Below, in pieces: positions 33,017 through 45,701 of a stretch of DNA of 64,000 nucleotides (the stretch's first letter is position 1; each line of letters opens with the position of its first letter). This DNA is from Aldrovandia affinis (Eukaryota > Chordata > Actinopteri > Notacanthiformes > Halosauridae), in contig JAINUG010000073.1 in NCBI GenBank assembly GCA_029706075.1, positions 872,001 to 936,000 of the forward strand, given 5' to 3'. The notes beneath the pieces were generated by a model. The model was not told where the DNA came from. It saw nothing but the letters and a program-made list of their open reading frames with translations, and ran no database searches. The position numbers were made by a program, and so were the translations under genes.

Positions 33017-33899
33017 CTTATTGATTGCTGGTAAGATGCAATATTAACACAGACAAGCTGTTCTCGGTATAAGCGTGGGATTTAAATGGGTACATTGGGT
33101 ACACATGGCTGGAATTAGATGGAAACTTTCACCCACTTGCCAAGTACAAAATTTTCTTGTAAAAGTATTCTTGTCTCCCGATGTGGGACGCTACCATCAT
33201 GGTGAACTGCAAAGGTCATAGATTGTAGTATTTGAGCCGACTGCAGAAATGTATGACACTATTCAATCTGAGAAAATAGCAGAGTGACACTCCATTGTGT
33301 TAATATCGAACACAATAGAATAAATTGGGCGGGCACATCCTTTTCTCTCCTATCAGCTGAAGCTGACCTCCCAGACAGCGATGTGATAGGACAGAAAGAG
33401 ACACCAATCATTTCAGTCGGCGTTCTGACAGGGTCCTCCTTAATGGGCCCAGAAGAGGGTGTTTCTGGGAATGATAATGCTCCAGTGACATAAGTAATGG
33501 GCGCACAACTTCACTTGTCATTTGCTGATAGATTGCTGTGTCCCCCAAACACAGGAACAGCTCTTTCTTTCCGGAAGGGAGCGATGCCGCTACAGCTGCC
33601 CAGGAGGGAACAAATTGGCCATTTATTATTGTTGTACACGATTGGAATAATAGGGCAAGGCATCATCATCATCTCCTGAGTGATTTTTCTGTTTGTGTGT
33701 GTCGCTCCCGTCTGCTTTCCAGGTGACCTCACATGCTCTACTCCCCCCCAGGGTCAACGAGTCACCGCGCTTTAGGGGGACGAAAACACAACGGCCCATC
33801 GTGACCACACATTTTACACGTTTCTTCTCTGCATTTTTGTTTGAACAAAGCAGCATGGGTATTCCCCTCAGCACTGAACGTTCTGATTATCCAATTCAT

Positions 33900-34020
33900 T
33901 TTACATTACATACATTTGCATTTTAGGCATTTAGCAGACGCTCTTATCCAGAGCGACTTACACAGTTTACATTTCTTTACATACAATCCATTTATACAGC
34001 TGGATATTTTACTGATTGCT
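33900..34020 (-). repeat. L2-tail SINE fragment
   Basis: The plus strand GGCATTTAGCAGACGCTC then TTATCCAGAGCGACTTAC is a perfect-stem GGATA hairpin in reverse. The flank CAATCCATTTATACAGCTGG is shared with 21.07 kb. Confidence 0.75.
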
Positions 34021-34288
34021 CATTGGGGGGGAGACACTTTTGTCTTCTGTGGAATAAAATTTAAAAAAAAAGTTTTTTCAAAAATATCCAAAATGAAAAA
34101 AGTTGTATAGGTTAGCAGTTCCTCTCATGTCCAGTTTGAGCATCTGAGCATTTGTGATCAGCCTATTGCTGCTGCGCTCCATGTTTCTCTCACGCCACTG
34201 GTTGCAGGGCCAGCAGAAGATTTTAAGACACTTTTCTCTGTTGAATTATGTCTTTCAGCCTGTGGAGACCGGGGATTTCCTGACAAAT

Positions 34289-34292
34289 GGCA

Positions 34293-34324
<32 letters not shown>
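34289..34324 (+). repeat. CA microsatellite
   Basis: About 18 CA units. Confidence 0.9.
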
Positions 34325-34327
<3 letters not shown>

Positions 34328-36096
34328 GCTAGTGTTGATTCACTTACACTGGCTGATTCTGTTTTAGGGGCAGGCCAACCTCGGGGAGCTGAAAGAGTGT
34401 TTCATCCGCTACTAAAGTGTCAGCCTCTCCAACCCCAAGCGTACGTCAGTCAATTGAACAAGTTTTTACTTTATATTCCAGTCAATCAGATTCTCAGAAA
34501 GGTCAATGAAACAAGAGACATATTAAAAAACAAAAACCATCACAAAGTTATTTCTTCTTTTATTACAGTTTATTCCCTGCTGTTGATCAACACTTGGATC
34601 AAAACCGATACCTGCCCAGAATCTGGTTACGATTCTCAGCGAGAACAAATACCAAATAGTTCATCGTTGTTCATTTTGAAAAGTTAATTAATTGAACTTT
34701 TGAACACCACAGGGGACAGACCCATCCCAAAAGGTTGCAGTACTGGTGTCTGGGTTCCAAGCAGGGGTGGGTCTTTTTTTTACCCAAATCGACGGTGAGA
34801 AAACCAACTCAACCGATTTCTTCTCACCCCAGGATCTCTGTGGGGCACAGACGCAGGTGTGGGAGCGTGAGCGCGTGGCAGTTTCTCACCTTTCTCACGT
34901 TTTCACACTAAGCAGCTGACACGGGAGGCGATGGCAAGATGACTGGGTACACACCTGGCCCCAGACATATAGCAAATATGAGAGACGGAAGACGGAACAC
35001 TCACGTTACGCACAGCATCTGAGCCTTCGCAAATAAACGCTGGCGGTATCGAGTTGGCACGCCGACAGGGTGAGGCAGGTGTGTGTGTGTGTGTGTGTGT
35101 GGGCAAGGCCTTCTTTGAGGTGACAGGTGTGTATCGGAGATAGAACCGGGCCTTTTTTGTCCCTGTGAGTGGGCAATCGATATCTCTCTAATGATGAAAC
35201 GCAGAGTCCTAGTGGTGAGCTGGCACCACCACCACCCCCCAACACGCAATCTCCTCACACATCACTCAGCCCACCCTCCCTCTCCCGGGACTATTTTTAA
35301 CCAGCCTAGCCAGGGAGGGAGCGAGGGAGCGAGGGAGGGAGGGAGGAGATGAATGAGAGAACCTTTTCGGAGTGAGAGACAGGAAAAAGGAGAGAAGGAA
35401 CATCGGAGCCTTTCAGTTTTATGAAGGCCATTCTGTTGGTGGAGGAGACGGCCGGAGCTTATTGTGTTTCATTCTTTACGGCGGACCGAGGCCTTTGAAA
35501 GGCGGGAGAGTCTCGACGTTGTTCGAAGCTACCGTCCCTGGAACACAAGATGGAGGCGGACTAGAAAGAGGCACAATGTGCCTTGGCGAGGAACAATCCT
35601 TTCACGATGTTGGCGCTGTCCACAGATTTACTCCTTCGATGTCAGCGAGGGAGTGGAACTGCACAGGATGTACCATATTACAATCGTTAAGATAACCGAG
35701 GACAATTGATTAAGTGATGTTTCTGGTAAAACGGCCATCCTTGGACAGCTTTGCGAGAGAAGCCTCATTTGACTGACTGCTATGACCAAAATATTTAGAG
35801 ATTATGGTGAAAAGAACAAAATCCATTGTTATTAACTGGTTATTAAGTATTAACAAGACTCCTTCCGACATTCCTTCCGCTACCAGAAATGGTGCAGATA
35901 TTGAGAGGGTGACTAAATATTAAAACTCTGGTTTTTGAAATTGATCATAAAATTTGAATTTAAAACCTGTGCCAAGTCCATATTCAAGGATACTGCAGCA
36001 ACTCTTTTACAAAAGGGTACTCCAAAGCATTATTGTCTTCTGCCTCATTTGGTTTTTGGTTACATGCAAACACAAGACTAAAAACAAACTAGAAAG
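34325..36096. other. Intergenic, no recognisable gene
   Basis: A (GT)n run is at 35078-35101 and a GGGA/GCGA purine run at about 35310-35346. ORFs such as 34154-34687 (which reads through the CA repeat) have no family signature. Confidence 0.4.
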
Positions 36097-36476
36097 GGGC
36101 GGCGGATAGCGTGGCGGTCTAACTCACCATATTTCGGCTGGTCCAATATGGTGTGTTCTGCCTGTCAGGGACATGGTTTGAAACCTGTCTCTACCAGACC
36201 AGCCCTGGTCATCAGCCCCAATCGGGGGTGGCCTTTGGCTGTCTGCCACAGGGGGGGGGAGTGAGCCGGCTCGGTTCTGCCATAAAGCACGTAAGGAGTC
36301 CAGCACATGGGTGGGCGAATTCCGTCTTGAAGGAAGTGGAGTTCGCTGCCCTTGGAGAATTAGCTTGCCTCATGTGGCGGACCCATGTGGGGAGGGTTAA
36401 TTGAAATGAATAGAGTGTGTAATTGACTACTAAATTGGGAGAAAAACATGAAAAAATCCAAAATAAAAATAAATCA
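36097..36476 (+). repeat. tRNA-like SINE, second head type
   Basis: It begins GGGGCGGCGGATAGCGTGG, then CGGTCTAAC, with GGTTTGAAACCTGTC as a degenerate B box. The body is CCCCAATCGGGGGTGGCC and the tail CTACTAAATTGGGAGAAAAA. Same family as 48175-48540. Confidence 0.75.
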
Positions 36477-36479
36477 AAC

Positions 36480-37330
36480 AAACTAGAAGTGTAGATAGGT
36501 CAGAGAACAAGATAATTGGCACAGATGAGGTCACTGCATCTATACTCACACCTCATGTGCAATAGGGTTGGGCATATTAATGAAAGACATTCGCCATCGA
36601 CTCCAAATCATGCAATAGAAATATGAACGATGAGATATGGAGTCTCCTTCATTCCAGCACCAATAATATTCTACAATGAGTATTTTTAATCACTGCACAA
36701 ATAATTTTCACTGAGCAATATTTTTTAACAAATAGATAAATCATTTATTACTATAACTAAGCTAAAAGTGCAAGCCTTTCACCAAAAATTGTAAGTCTAT
36801 ATTTTAAATTATTATTGCTGTTTAGTCATATGTTTTGATGTGATGTATCATTGTTATTTGTACTGTGGAATATGTTTGTTTTTATGACTGTTTCTAACTT
36901 TGCTGTTTGTTATTATTGCATTGGGAGATTCACCAAATGAATTTCCCTAAATGGGATAATAAAGAATCAGATGACTTCACACCAGGGCTAGATTGCTCCT
37001 GCCTCCTCAACTCCGACACGTCTATATTTTTCGTCACAGACAACCGTCACCTGGATTCAGGACCTTTCATTCATCCGAAAACCAGATTTCTATTGATGAG
37101 ACACAATGTGCTGGAGAACAATTGAATGATGGCTCATTGACCATTGAGTCTTGTGTCAGTGTTGGTGGGAGGGAGCTATGATAAGGTGCACTCTTGTCCA
37201 TGTGAAGAGATGACCGGCCATATTCTGCCGCCATGCATGCCTCTGTATATAAGAGCCCCCTTTTTCCTCCCCCAATGTGTGATGTGCAATTACCACTGCA
37301 GAACTATCCCAGCACTGCAAATTCCTCAGT
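36480..37330. other. Intergenic with a LINE-like 3' end
   Basis: About 36905-36970 (GAGATTCACCAAATGAATTT, then CCCTAAATGGGATAATAAAG) looks like the 3' end of a fish LINE. The rest is unassigned. Confidence 0.4.
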
Positions 37331-37334
37331 CAAC

Positions 37335-37760
37335 TTCAAATCAAATCAAATCAAATGTATTTGTATAGTGCTTTTCACAAATGCATTGTCACGAAACGCT
37401 TAACAGAAGGGAACCCAGGCCTAGACCCCCCCCCAAAAGCAAGCCTAAGATCAGGGGTCTCCAATATTATCCAAGAAGGGCCGGTGTGGGTGCAGGCATT
37501 TGTTGTAGCCCAGAACTAACACACCTGATTTGACTAATGAAGGTCTCGATTGAAGACCACGATTGGTGGATTAGTTGAATCAGGTGTTTTAGTGCAGGGC
37601 TACAACAAAAGCCTGCACCCACACCGGCCCTTCTCGGATAAGATTGGAGACCCCTGCCTAAGATGATAGTGGCAAGAAAAAACTTTGGGAGGAACCAGAC
37701 CAAAAGGGGGGGAGCCCATCCTCTTCTGGCCGGCACAGGGTGTGGCAACTTGGGGAAGCG
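37335..37760 (-). repeat. LINE 3' module interrupted by a MITE
   Basis: TCAAATGTATTTGTATAGTG ... TTGTCACGAAACGCTTAACA ... AAGCAAGCCTAAGAT, resuming after the MITE with GATAGTGGCAAGAAAAAACTT and TGGGAGGAACCAGACC. Reverse orientation relative to 10.19 and 32.83 kb. Confidence 0.65.
37452..37656. mobile_element. hAT-like MITE, 205 bp, perfect 8-bp TSD
   Basis: Ends CAGGGGTCTCCAA and TTGGAGACCCCTG are perfect 13-bp inverted repeats. CCTAAGAT occurs immediately before (37444-37451) and after (37657-37664). Interior as in 26347-26550 (AAAGCCTGCACCCACACCGG), but here the GGGCCGGTGTGGGTGCAGGC arm is also present at the left, so the element is largely palindromic. Confidence 0.9.
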
Positions 37761-37764
37761 CATC

Positions 37765-38225
37765 CTCAGAAATTTTTGCAGTCATCTCCTGCTTCTTTCC
37801 CTCCACGATTCCGTGGTTGTTTACTGCCCTCAATTACTGCGTGAAAGAACAATAACAGCTGCTGCCGGCAGATCGTAGGCCTCCGATCGGCTAGAGGAGG
37901 CGCTGTCGAGCCATGAGGCAGGAATGCTCTCCCAACCGACGCCCTCCCTCCCTCCCTTCCTGTGATAGTTCCTCCCGACCCTATGGCCCACTCCGCATCA
38001 TCCCACGGGGCTCCAGGCCAGTCTGCCTTTCTGATCCTGATCCCGAGCGCCAGTCCACAATGGGAGCGCATTTTCCGAGAGAGCAACAACAAAAAACCCT
38101 GAGAATCTCGGAGCTAAGATGTGATTTCACCCCCCAGATTCTTCTCAAAGGGCTCTCAAGGCCTTGATGGGGCTCGGCCGGCGATTGTAAAATTCATTTT
38201 CTCACAAAAAGCCGCCGATGCCACA
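37765..38225. other. Intergenic, GC-rich, no gene seen
   Basis: ORFs on both strands overlap without a recognisable domain. Possible conserved non-coding DNA. Confidence 0.3.
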
Positions 38226-38230
38226 GAGAG

Positions 38231-38234
38231 ATAG

Positions 38235-38276
<42 letters not shown>

Positions 38277-38292
38277 CCTCTCCCTCTCTCCC
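38231..38292 (+). repeat. CT microsatellite
   Basis: Roughly 20 CT units with imperfect CCCT continuation. Confidence 0.9.
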
Positions 38293-38754
38293 TCACGATG
38301 CTTTGTTCACAACAAGCTATTACTGGCCGTCACTCAGCCTCAGAGCTGAAGGAAAGGGGGCAGAGATTCATTCCCTCCCATGAACTAAAATAGATGTTTT
38401 GTATATGAGCAGAACCGCTCTTATTCCAATTCGTCACTGTCTCACAGTCTGTGCATCCTACTCCCATGAAATGTTAATTCTTTCATCTGTTCTCAGCGAC
38501 GGGCAAACTCACATCATTTATAACACAGCAGCTGTGATAAGCAGTATCTGGCCATGGGTGAACCGCTGGACAGCTGTAGCCCATGCTAGTCATGTGATAG
38601 TGTTAGTTTTATTGGGTCATTTTTGCTCAGCTGCACAACGGCCAATGACATCATCGATCTCATTGCTTTTCTTGTTTTGTTTTTTTCGATGTTCTTCGTT
38701 TTCCCACGTTTTTATTACGTCTTGCTATTTTCTTTCTCTTACCCCGCTTGTTCC

Positions 38755-38818
38755 ATTATTGTTTAATGTAAAGCACTTTGTAAAGCGTTGTTTTGAAAGG
38801 TGATATACAATTAAAGTT

Positions 38819-38856
<38 letters not shown>
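38755..38856 (+). repeat. LINE-like 3' end with ATT repeat
   Basis: GTAAAGCACTTTGTAAAGCG ... GTGATATACAATTAAAGTTG, then (ATT)n at 38820-38855: a common layout of fish LINE tails. Confidence 0.6.
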
Positions 38857-38857
<1 letters not shown>

Positions 38858-41640
38858 GAGGAATTTAAGAGATGGGCAAAACATTTAGACCTTTTTTTTT
38901 TAAATGCATGGTTTATTAATTAACTAAGCTCTTTTGTTCAATGAAGATCGACCACGAAGTTCAAGTTAGGTTTACGTCTTCTCCTTTCTGCATTGGCTTC
39001 ACACGTCATGCACGCCACCTCCAGAGTCCTCCTCTAACGTAACATTCAACAGGGCAGCTATTAAAACATTGATTAAGTGCATGGTAGTGATACCCCAAAG
39101 AGGGATATATCCACTTTTGCTCCCCTAATTCTCAATATCCCCCGTGGTGTTCCACTTGGGATGCGGTCAAATTTGAGGGAGTTTCCCATTACATAAACCG
39201 GTCCCTGGTCATTACTTTCTGGTGGGAAAGTTGTTTGAGCTCATAAAGTGTCAGTGGCTTTGTAAATCAATACGTATCACTGCCCCTGGGCTTGAATTGC
39301 TTGCCTGTTGTGGCGCAAGACAGTCCTAATTTACACTGCTCGGCAAGGGAGCATGCACCCAGTGATATATATTTTTTGCAGTGAGCCACTTTTTACTTCC
39401 ATTTTGAACACCTCGTTGCACACATGTGAACGTGTGTGTGTTGTTCCGTTCCGCTAAGGCACCTCGATTCCTAATTCACTAATATTCCCTCTGCTGTGTG
39501 GTCAGGTTCTGTAAAAATACAGCCCTTAATTTACTTATGAATTGTGATTGGCCTAGATTAAATCAAATAATCTGTCCTTAACTTTAATTCAGATATTAAA
39601 TGCAAGTGGTAGTGTTCTTTCCTTCACAAACACAGTTTGGCAAAAAATTCAAAGAACTCTGCGAAGAGCTAACTTTAGCAACTAAGGCGGTAACTACTTT
39701 AGCAACCAGGTTCGATAACTACTTTAGCAACTAACTCTAGCATTTGTTTTTCATGACAAATGTTGTTAATGACAAATGATTGAATCCAGGACGTTGTTCC
39801 CTTGCCTGTCCCAGTACGCTGGCTTGATTTGTGAGAAAGAAAATAAGTCTTGTTTTTCTGCCAGCCTCGATTAAATCGTCCGAATTAAGAGACGTGGACG
39901 GGCTCGCCCTGAGGAATAGTGCACTGCCCTACAAATGGAAACGCTCAAATGCACCCCGAGTTTTCGCCGACGACCAACGGAAGGGGACGAGGGAGGGTCG
40001 AATAACAACGTAAATACGCAGGATTGAACCTTGAAGGCGAAATTAAGTGAAAGCTCAGGTTCCTTGGAAAAGTCACTGTGCAGATTGTTTTTCTCCCCAG
40101 GGCTCTCCCTCATTAAGATAAATAGGGCAGCACTTCATTTTTCCACTATGGGGTGAAAAGGGTGCGATGCATAAAAACATAAACACAAAGACATTTAGGG
40201 CCCAGACACCTTCCCAAACCCTGCCAGGGGAAGGACCAAGGGGAAGGGAGGAAATGGCCTTCCCACTCAAAAACAACACAGTCTACATTGCAGTCCCTCT
40301 GAGAAGTTGAGCCCTCTCATCATCCTGTATAAGGAGACATTAAATTGACTCCCTCTCACACCCCTCCTGGAACGATTTCAGGGGGTGGGGGTAAGCCGCC
40401 CCCCCTCGTACGACCTCAGCTTTGCACAAGAACGTGAGCAGCTGACATTTTCAGCTTTCCCACTCCTTCCCATGAATCCCACCAGGATCTTGGTTGCTCA
40501 GCCTCAGGAGTGGGGGGATGGGTGGGATGGTTGGAATGCGTCCGGAATTCAGGGACCCCCAGATGTTCCCCATCTCTCTCAGCCCCCCCCCCCCTGGTCA
40601 TCAACGATCTTCCATCTTTCCGTTCTGACGTGAAGCAGCTTCGCCGTCGGGCTCTGGACCACGCGAAGGAGCACGTCGTTTTCCCCAAAACATTAAACAC
40701 GAGAACAAACGGCATAATCTTACCCTTTAAGGAGGTTTCCAAGCACTTGGTCAAAATGTTGCGATGGTGCAACCACATAAAATTATAAACACAAACCTTC
40801 TGAGCACTGTTTGTTTGCATATTTGCAGCCCACGGGATGTAAAACTCTACATTTCTACACTGTTTTGTCCCAGGCCCTATAGTCAACAATTTCACTGTAA
40901 CTACAGTAGCTAATACATCACGGCACTAAAATACAGGAATGCTGGATGAAACAGCCCCCTGGATGACCTGAGGCAACAAAAATGGCATTCTCCAGATTTT
41001 CTTCGCATCTCCCTGTGCCAGTGGAGTGGTGTAGATTTACGGTGTTGTTTTGCTCTCTGTAATAATAATGAACTGAGATGTGCAGAGCCACTAAAGCTGT
41101 GTCTAGCCCCACACAGAAAGAAGGCTCTGCACTAAGGCATTGTTAGCCCTGTGATTATATTAGGGGAAGGAGCCATGGAAGAGTCCATCTATCACGCGCT
41201 AGTACCGCTGTTTTTTCCTTCGGCAATTTGGATTAATTTTGCGCCTCTTCTTCGCGCTCCTCTCGCTCCCTCGTCGAGCCTCTCCGACACAATATCGGTG
41301 ACGCGCACCAAGCACCACTCAGCAGTTCCAGATGGATTCATTCAATATCAAAGCAATCACATTATTTCGAGAAAATGACTGCACACTAGACTCTGGGAAA
41401 AATGGCAACGCATTTGCATTTTAATAAAACAAAACGGATACAAAAGCGTTGGGTATTCGTTCATTCTGAAACGAACGCATTTGCATACTGTATTCATATA
41501 TCTTTTTTTTTATTTTTTATGTGTGTATTTCAATAGCTGCATAATCTGACCAAATTGTATTTTGCGTTTCATTAGCTTTTTCCGATCCAAGGGTTTTGAA
41601 ATTGGCTGTTGTCCACACTGGTCCTTAGAACCTTTTTTTC

Positions 41641-41667
41641 AGGTCACAAGGTCAAAGGTCAAGGTCA
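41641..41667 (+). promoter_or_regulatory. Array of four AGGTCA half-sites
   Basis: AGGTCA at 41641-41646, 41649-41654, 41656-41661 and 41662-41667, giving direct repeats with spacings 2, 1 and 0. AGGTCAAAGGTCA is a canonical DR1 for RXR/HNF4/PPAR-type receptors, and TCAAGGTCA is an ERR/SF-1-type extended half-site. Binding is inferred from sequence alone. Confidence 0.5.
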
Positions 41668-41810
41668 CGGAGGTCCAGGATTTCACCTCTCTAGCCTGAT
41701 TTAGCCGTTTAGTCTCTAACATAGACAGTGCAGCATGGATTTGATTAAACCAAATTGGCATAAATGCTATCCTACCTATTCCAGAGATAAATTATTATTA
41801 TTAGGTTACA

Positions 41811-41823
41811 AGGTCAAAGTTCA
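41811..41823 (+). promoter_or_regulatory. HNF4/RXR-type DR1
   Basis: AGGTCAAAGTTCA, a DR1 in the form usually preferred by HNF4. It is preceded by ACA, as in the 41641 array (ACAAGGTCAAAG in both). Confidence 0.45.
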
Positions 41824-44718
41824 AGGGTCGCTGCTTGTCAGAGGAACTGCATTGCTAATGTCCATGCCTGTTCGTCCATCAAGCTTCTTTATGCAGAAGA
41901 TAACCACATTAAGTTGTCCACTGTCTGAATACTACATTTCTCCATTTTACATTAATAAGATATCAACAAGTCTGGGTTGCCATTGTGATTCACTTTGTAC
42001 TTTGTTGATGTCAATGTCCAAGGACTGTTATTTTAATTTTTACTTGCTGATTTATTTTGTGGCAAATGGTTATGTTATCTCAGTGTAACAGCACAGCGTT
42101 TGAAGCGGTTCCTGTGTGGAGTTATATTGCATCTGCCAGCCAGCCTGTGTGCCCAATAAAATATACGCTTGTCCAATGAAATTGCAGGTGAAGGCAGCGT
42201 ATTTGACATAGCACTGGCAATACGCTGCCTATTTCATTACGGTTAAAATTGAAATCTGGTGCACCACATTGCTATCGGAGGCGCTACTCGATTTCCTTCC
42301 AAGCAGGGTTCTTAAAAGGCCAGGCGCTGTAATGGCAAGCTATGACAGTTGCGTTTGTTACCCACATGCACGCGTGCGCCTGGGCATTACGATCCGAGTG
42401 ACTGCTGTGTCATCGAAACTCAAGCGGATGGCTCTGTCAGACCCGAAGCTGAATTCGTCTCCCTTTAATTGGGTCCATTTGACACCAAGTAAGTACTTAC
42501 ATTTATTTTAGATGGGTAGGGCTCCAGTTTGGGGGGGGCGGTAGCGAAAACGCACCTGGACGGTGGAGTAATTGCTGGTTTCGGCCATCATAAATGAAAT
42601 ATTTCTCGCCCCTCGCCCAGGTAGGTTCGTGGTTGGAAATGAAGGCGTTTCCATCAACATGGGTTGGGTAAATGAGTTGGGTTTGAATAAAAACATTAGT
42701 CGCTGTGCAAGTTTCTTGTGCAATAATTCATTTGCGGGTGACCCTATGCTGTTCACCCTATGTGGAGCATCGCATGTGCATAAATTTAACATAGTTTATA
42801 TTTTTAATAAACATGTCATAACATATGTGGCTTTGATTTTTAAACAAACGTGTGTGCCACTGTATTTTCTCATCCTCCAGGAACAATTATGTTTTCAACT
42901 CCATTTTAGCAGGAAACGGATACACTTAGTTTAGTGCTGTCTCATAATAGCAATTATGTCTCCATTTTATTGTAGCGAAAGCAAGTCGTAACCTGCCCTT
43001 TGCATGCTATAGTGCTTGCTCTTCATCAGACAGAAACGAAATTGCCAGTTCACTACGGCAAAGGTGTTAAAGAGGAAAAAGCTGATGATCTGATTGGCCA
43101 TACTGAATCAAACCCTCACCACACCCACAGGTAATTTATTCTTCTTAAACCAATCTCTTTCACAGCTGTGCTGCAGGTGTGCTACCGTCTCTTCTCACAA
43201 AACTAATGGAACGGACAAGGACAGGCCTTAATGCGCCTCCGTCCTGGATTAGCTCTACAGTCTGCGCATTGCGCTTTTGCCAACGAAACTAGAGCGCTGT
43301 ATGTTGGCACCCTCAGCTCAATGTCATCCACAGCAGACCGATCCACAGAAACTAGAAATACAGAAATGAAAGTGAACAGGGGAAGATATTTGGCATCCAC
43401 AGCTGAGGCAAAGTTGTAATTAAGAGCAATTCCTGCAGTGATCAAAACAGATCCAATCTGCGGGCCGGATGGCAACGGACGATAGAAGTGACGGGTCTGG
43501 GAGAGTTTGTGTTGGTATGGATCCCCTGTGGCGTGGTCCAATTAGAGCACAACCTGCCTGAGATGTGTCAGGTTGCAAATAGCGGGCTTGTGATGTCATC
43601 CTGGCATGGAGCTGTAACAGCCAAATTAAAAGCTAATTCACTTTAGCACTAGCAGCAGTACAAGGCAGCTCATCAGCAAAGTCGTTTCATTTTCCTCTCT
43701 CTAACAGATGGCAGCCTGAATTGCACAGTCGAAAAAGATTGATTGAAAGAGAAGAGTCATTTACAATTATGCTTGAATGACAGAGATGCGAAATGACATT
43801 GCTGGCGTCAAGCAACTGCAGTGAGATGAGCCACACAGGGCCACAGGCACTTATAAATTGCAGAATTCCAGTTTAATATGGGAGTAAATATTAAAGCAGG
43901 ACATTTTAAGGTAGGTGTAGAGCACAGGATCAGATGTTGCAATACTAAAAATGTGTTTTTGTCAAATTCTTTCTATCAAGTTTACGCTTTTCCAAATTCA
44001 TTACGTCCGTGTTCATTGCATTCCTCCATCAAAACTAGGCGGCCTCATCGTATCCATCAACATAATGTCTCTCTCTCTCTCAAGACGCATCTTTACGGAG
44101 TTATCACCACAAACACAGGCCCAGAGGCACGCTTGAGAAATCTACTCAGCGCTTAAGAAAGCCGACAAAGTATCCTGACGAGACGGCGGGGAGATTATGG
44201 CGAGCCCGGTCTTTCTCCCTCTCTCTCTCTCTCCTTAAATGAAGCATCTTTCCATTTGCACTTGTTCCTGAAGCACCACTTCCCTGTTCCGCGATCCCCT
44301 CTCCCCGCACGTCTGTCCCTCTCTCCGGAGTGACGCGGTCACCTTGTGATACACACTCCAGCCTCCGCAGGGAAGCTTTGGCTCCCTCCCGATGACTCAA
44401 CGGCCTTCTGGAAGAGCTCTCTGCTGTGCAGCCGCAATCCCCACACTCCACACAGCCGATTCGATTCCATTTTATTTGTGCAGTGTTGTTTTTCTTGTTG
44501 CTTTTTTAAACAGAGCACTGTCACAAAGACGATTTACAGAAAATAAGAGAAAATATGAAAACATGAAAATACTGGGCCTGAACTCTCAGAAAGCCAGAAA
44601 GTGAGGCAAAAAATGTAAATAAAAATAAACTCCCCAGTGGGGGGGAAAAATCTCAGCAGGACCCCCCCTCTTAGATCCTTAAACTGTGGAAACAGTCTAC
44701 TCTACTGACTTCCTAAAG

Positions 44719-45284
44719 CAGGGGTTCTCAAACTCGGTCCTAGGGACCCACTGTATATGCTGGTTTTCATTTCAACCGTAATTGCAACCTCTGAATTGTA
44801 GCTATTTGTTCATGGTTCTTAATTAGACACTTTTTTATTTCTATTAAAGCCTTATTTACTCCCTTAAGGCTATATTATATTAGAAATAGCTAAGCATGCC
44901 ATGAACAATAAATGTCCCACATTCACATCACAGGACTTTAAATCAGTCGGATCAACTTACATTCTCATTTTCTGTAATGTGCTATATGTCATGATTCCTT
45001 TAGAAAGAGGTTAGAGGTTTTTAATTGATTCAATTAGACTGGCAGTTGAAATCAGTGGGGGCCTAATTGTAAAGTCTGGACACCTGGTCACTGAAACTAA
45101 ACCTAATTAAGAGTTCAATGGCAGAGCAATTGGCAACGAGCCAAACCTGCATAGTGTTAAAATACGTTTAAGGGGAAAAAAATGATGGTAGAACTTACAC
45201 ACATGTTTTCAACAACCTCAATTGATCAAGAGACTGGCTGTAATAAAAGCCAGCATACACAGTGGGGGAGGTTGAAAACTCTTA
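44719..45284. mobile_element. hAT-like non-autonomous element, copy 2
   Basis: Starts CAGGGGTTCTCAAACTCGGT and ends GGGGGAGGTTGAAAACTC, then TTA. Flanks TCCTAAAG (44711-44718) and TTCTAAAG (45285-45292) match at 7 of 8 positions. Homologous along its length with 25769-26327. Confidence 0.8.
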
Positions 45285-45701
45285 TTCTAAAGCACTTAAT
45301 TATTACAGGCCAGCAGTCCTAACATCACTGGTGATTAATTAATTTGAGAAAAATGAGTTGCTCCTCAGGGTACAGGATTCTCTCGAACCTCAGTCATTTG
45401 CTTACAGGGATAAGGTTGAGGATGCTGTTATTATTTTGCTGAACCTTTTTACAATCATCTTGATGGCATGCAAGGCGTTTTTTCGTAGATTTTTCTTCAG
45501 CTTTTAATACGATCCAACTGCACACACAGTCTTGAGTTGAGAGTCTGCTCTCAAATTTTAATCTAGATTTTAATATTGTGGGATGGATCTTTTGTTTTTT
45601 TAACAAACTGATCATAAGGTTAAATGTCCGTTTCTCAGAGCAGCTCTACTCTTGCTGCAGGTCACCTCCTGGATGTGTCCTCTCCTTTATATCTTCTACA
45701 A

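Larger units (their letters stand above)
38860..44710. other. Long stretch without recognisable genes
   Basis: Mostly unique DNA. 39670-39745 holds three diverged units around ACTACTTTAGCAAC. Nuclear-receptor half-sites at 41641-41823 are listed separately. The minus ORF at 43203-43541 is not recognised. About 44460-44640 (TTTATTTGTGCAGTG ... GATTTACAGAAAATAAGAG) resembles a LINE tail fragment. Confidence 0.4.

Noticed and set aside
34154-34687. Plus-strand ORF of 177 codons
   Set aside because: It reads through a CA microsatellite and has no family signature.
43203-43541. Minus-strand ORF of 112 codons that looked protein-like
   Set aside because: A hydrophobic stretch without any family match; no donor/acceptor support.
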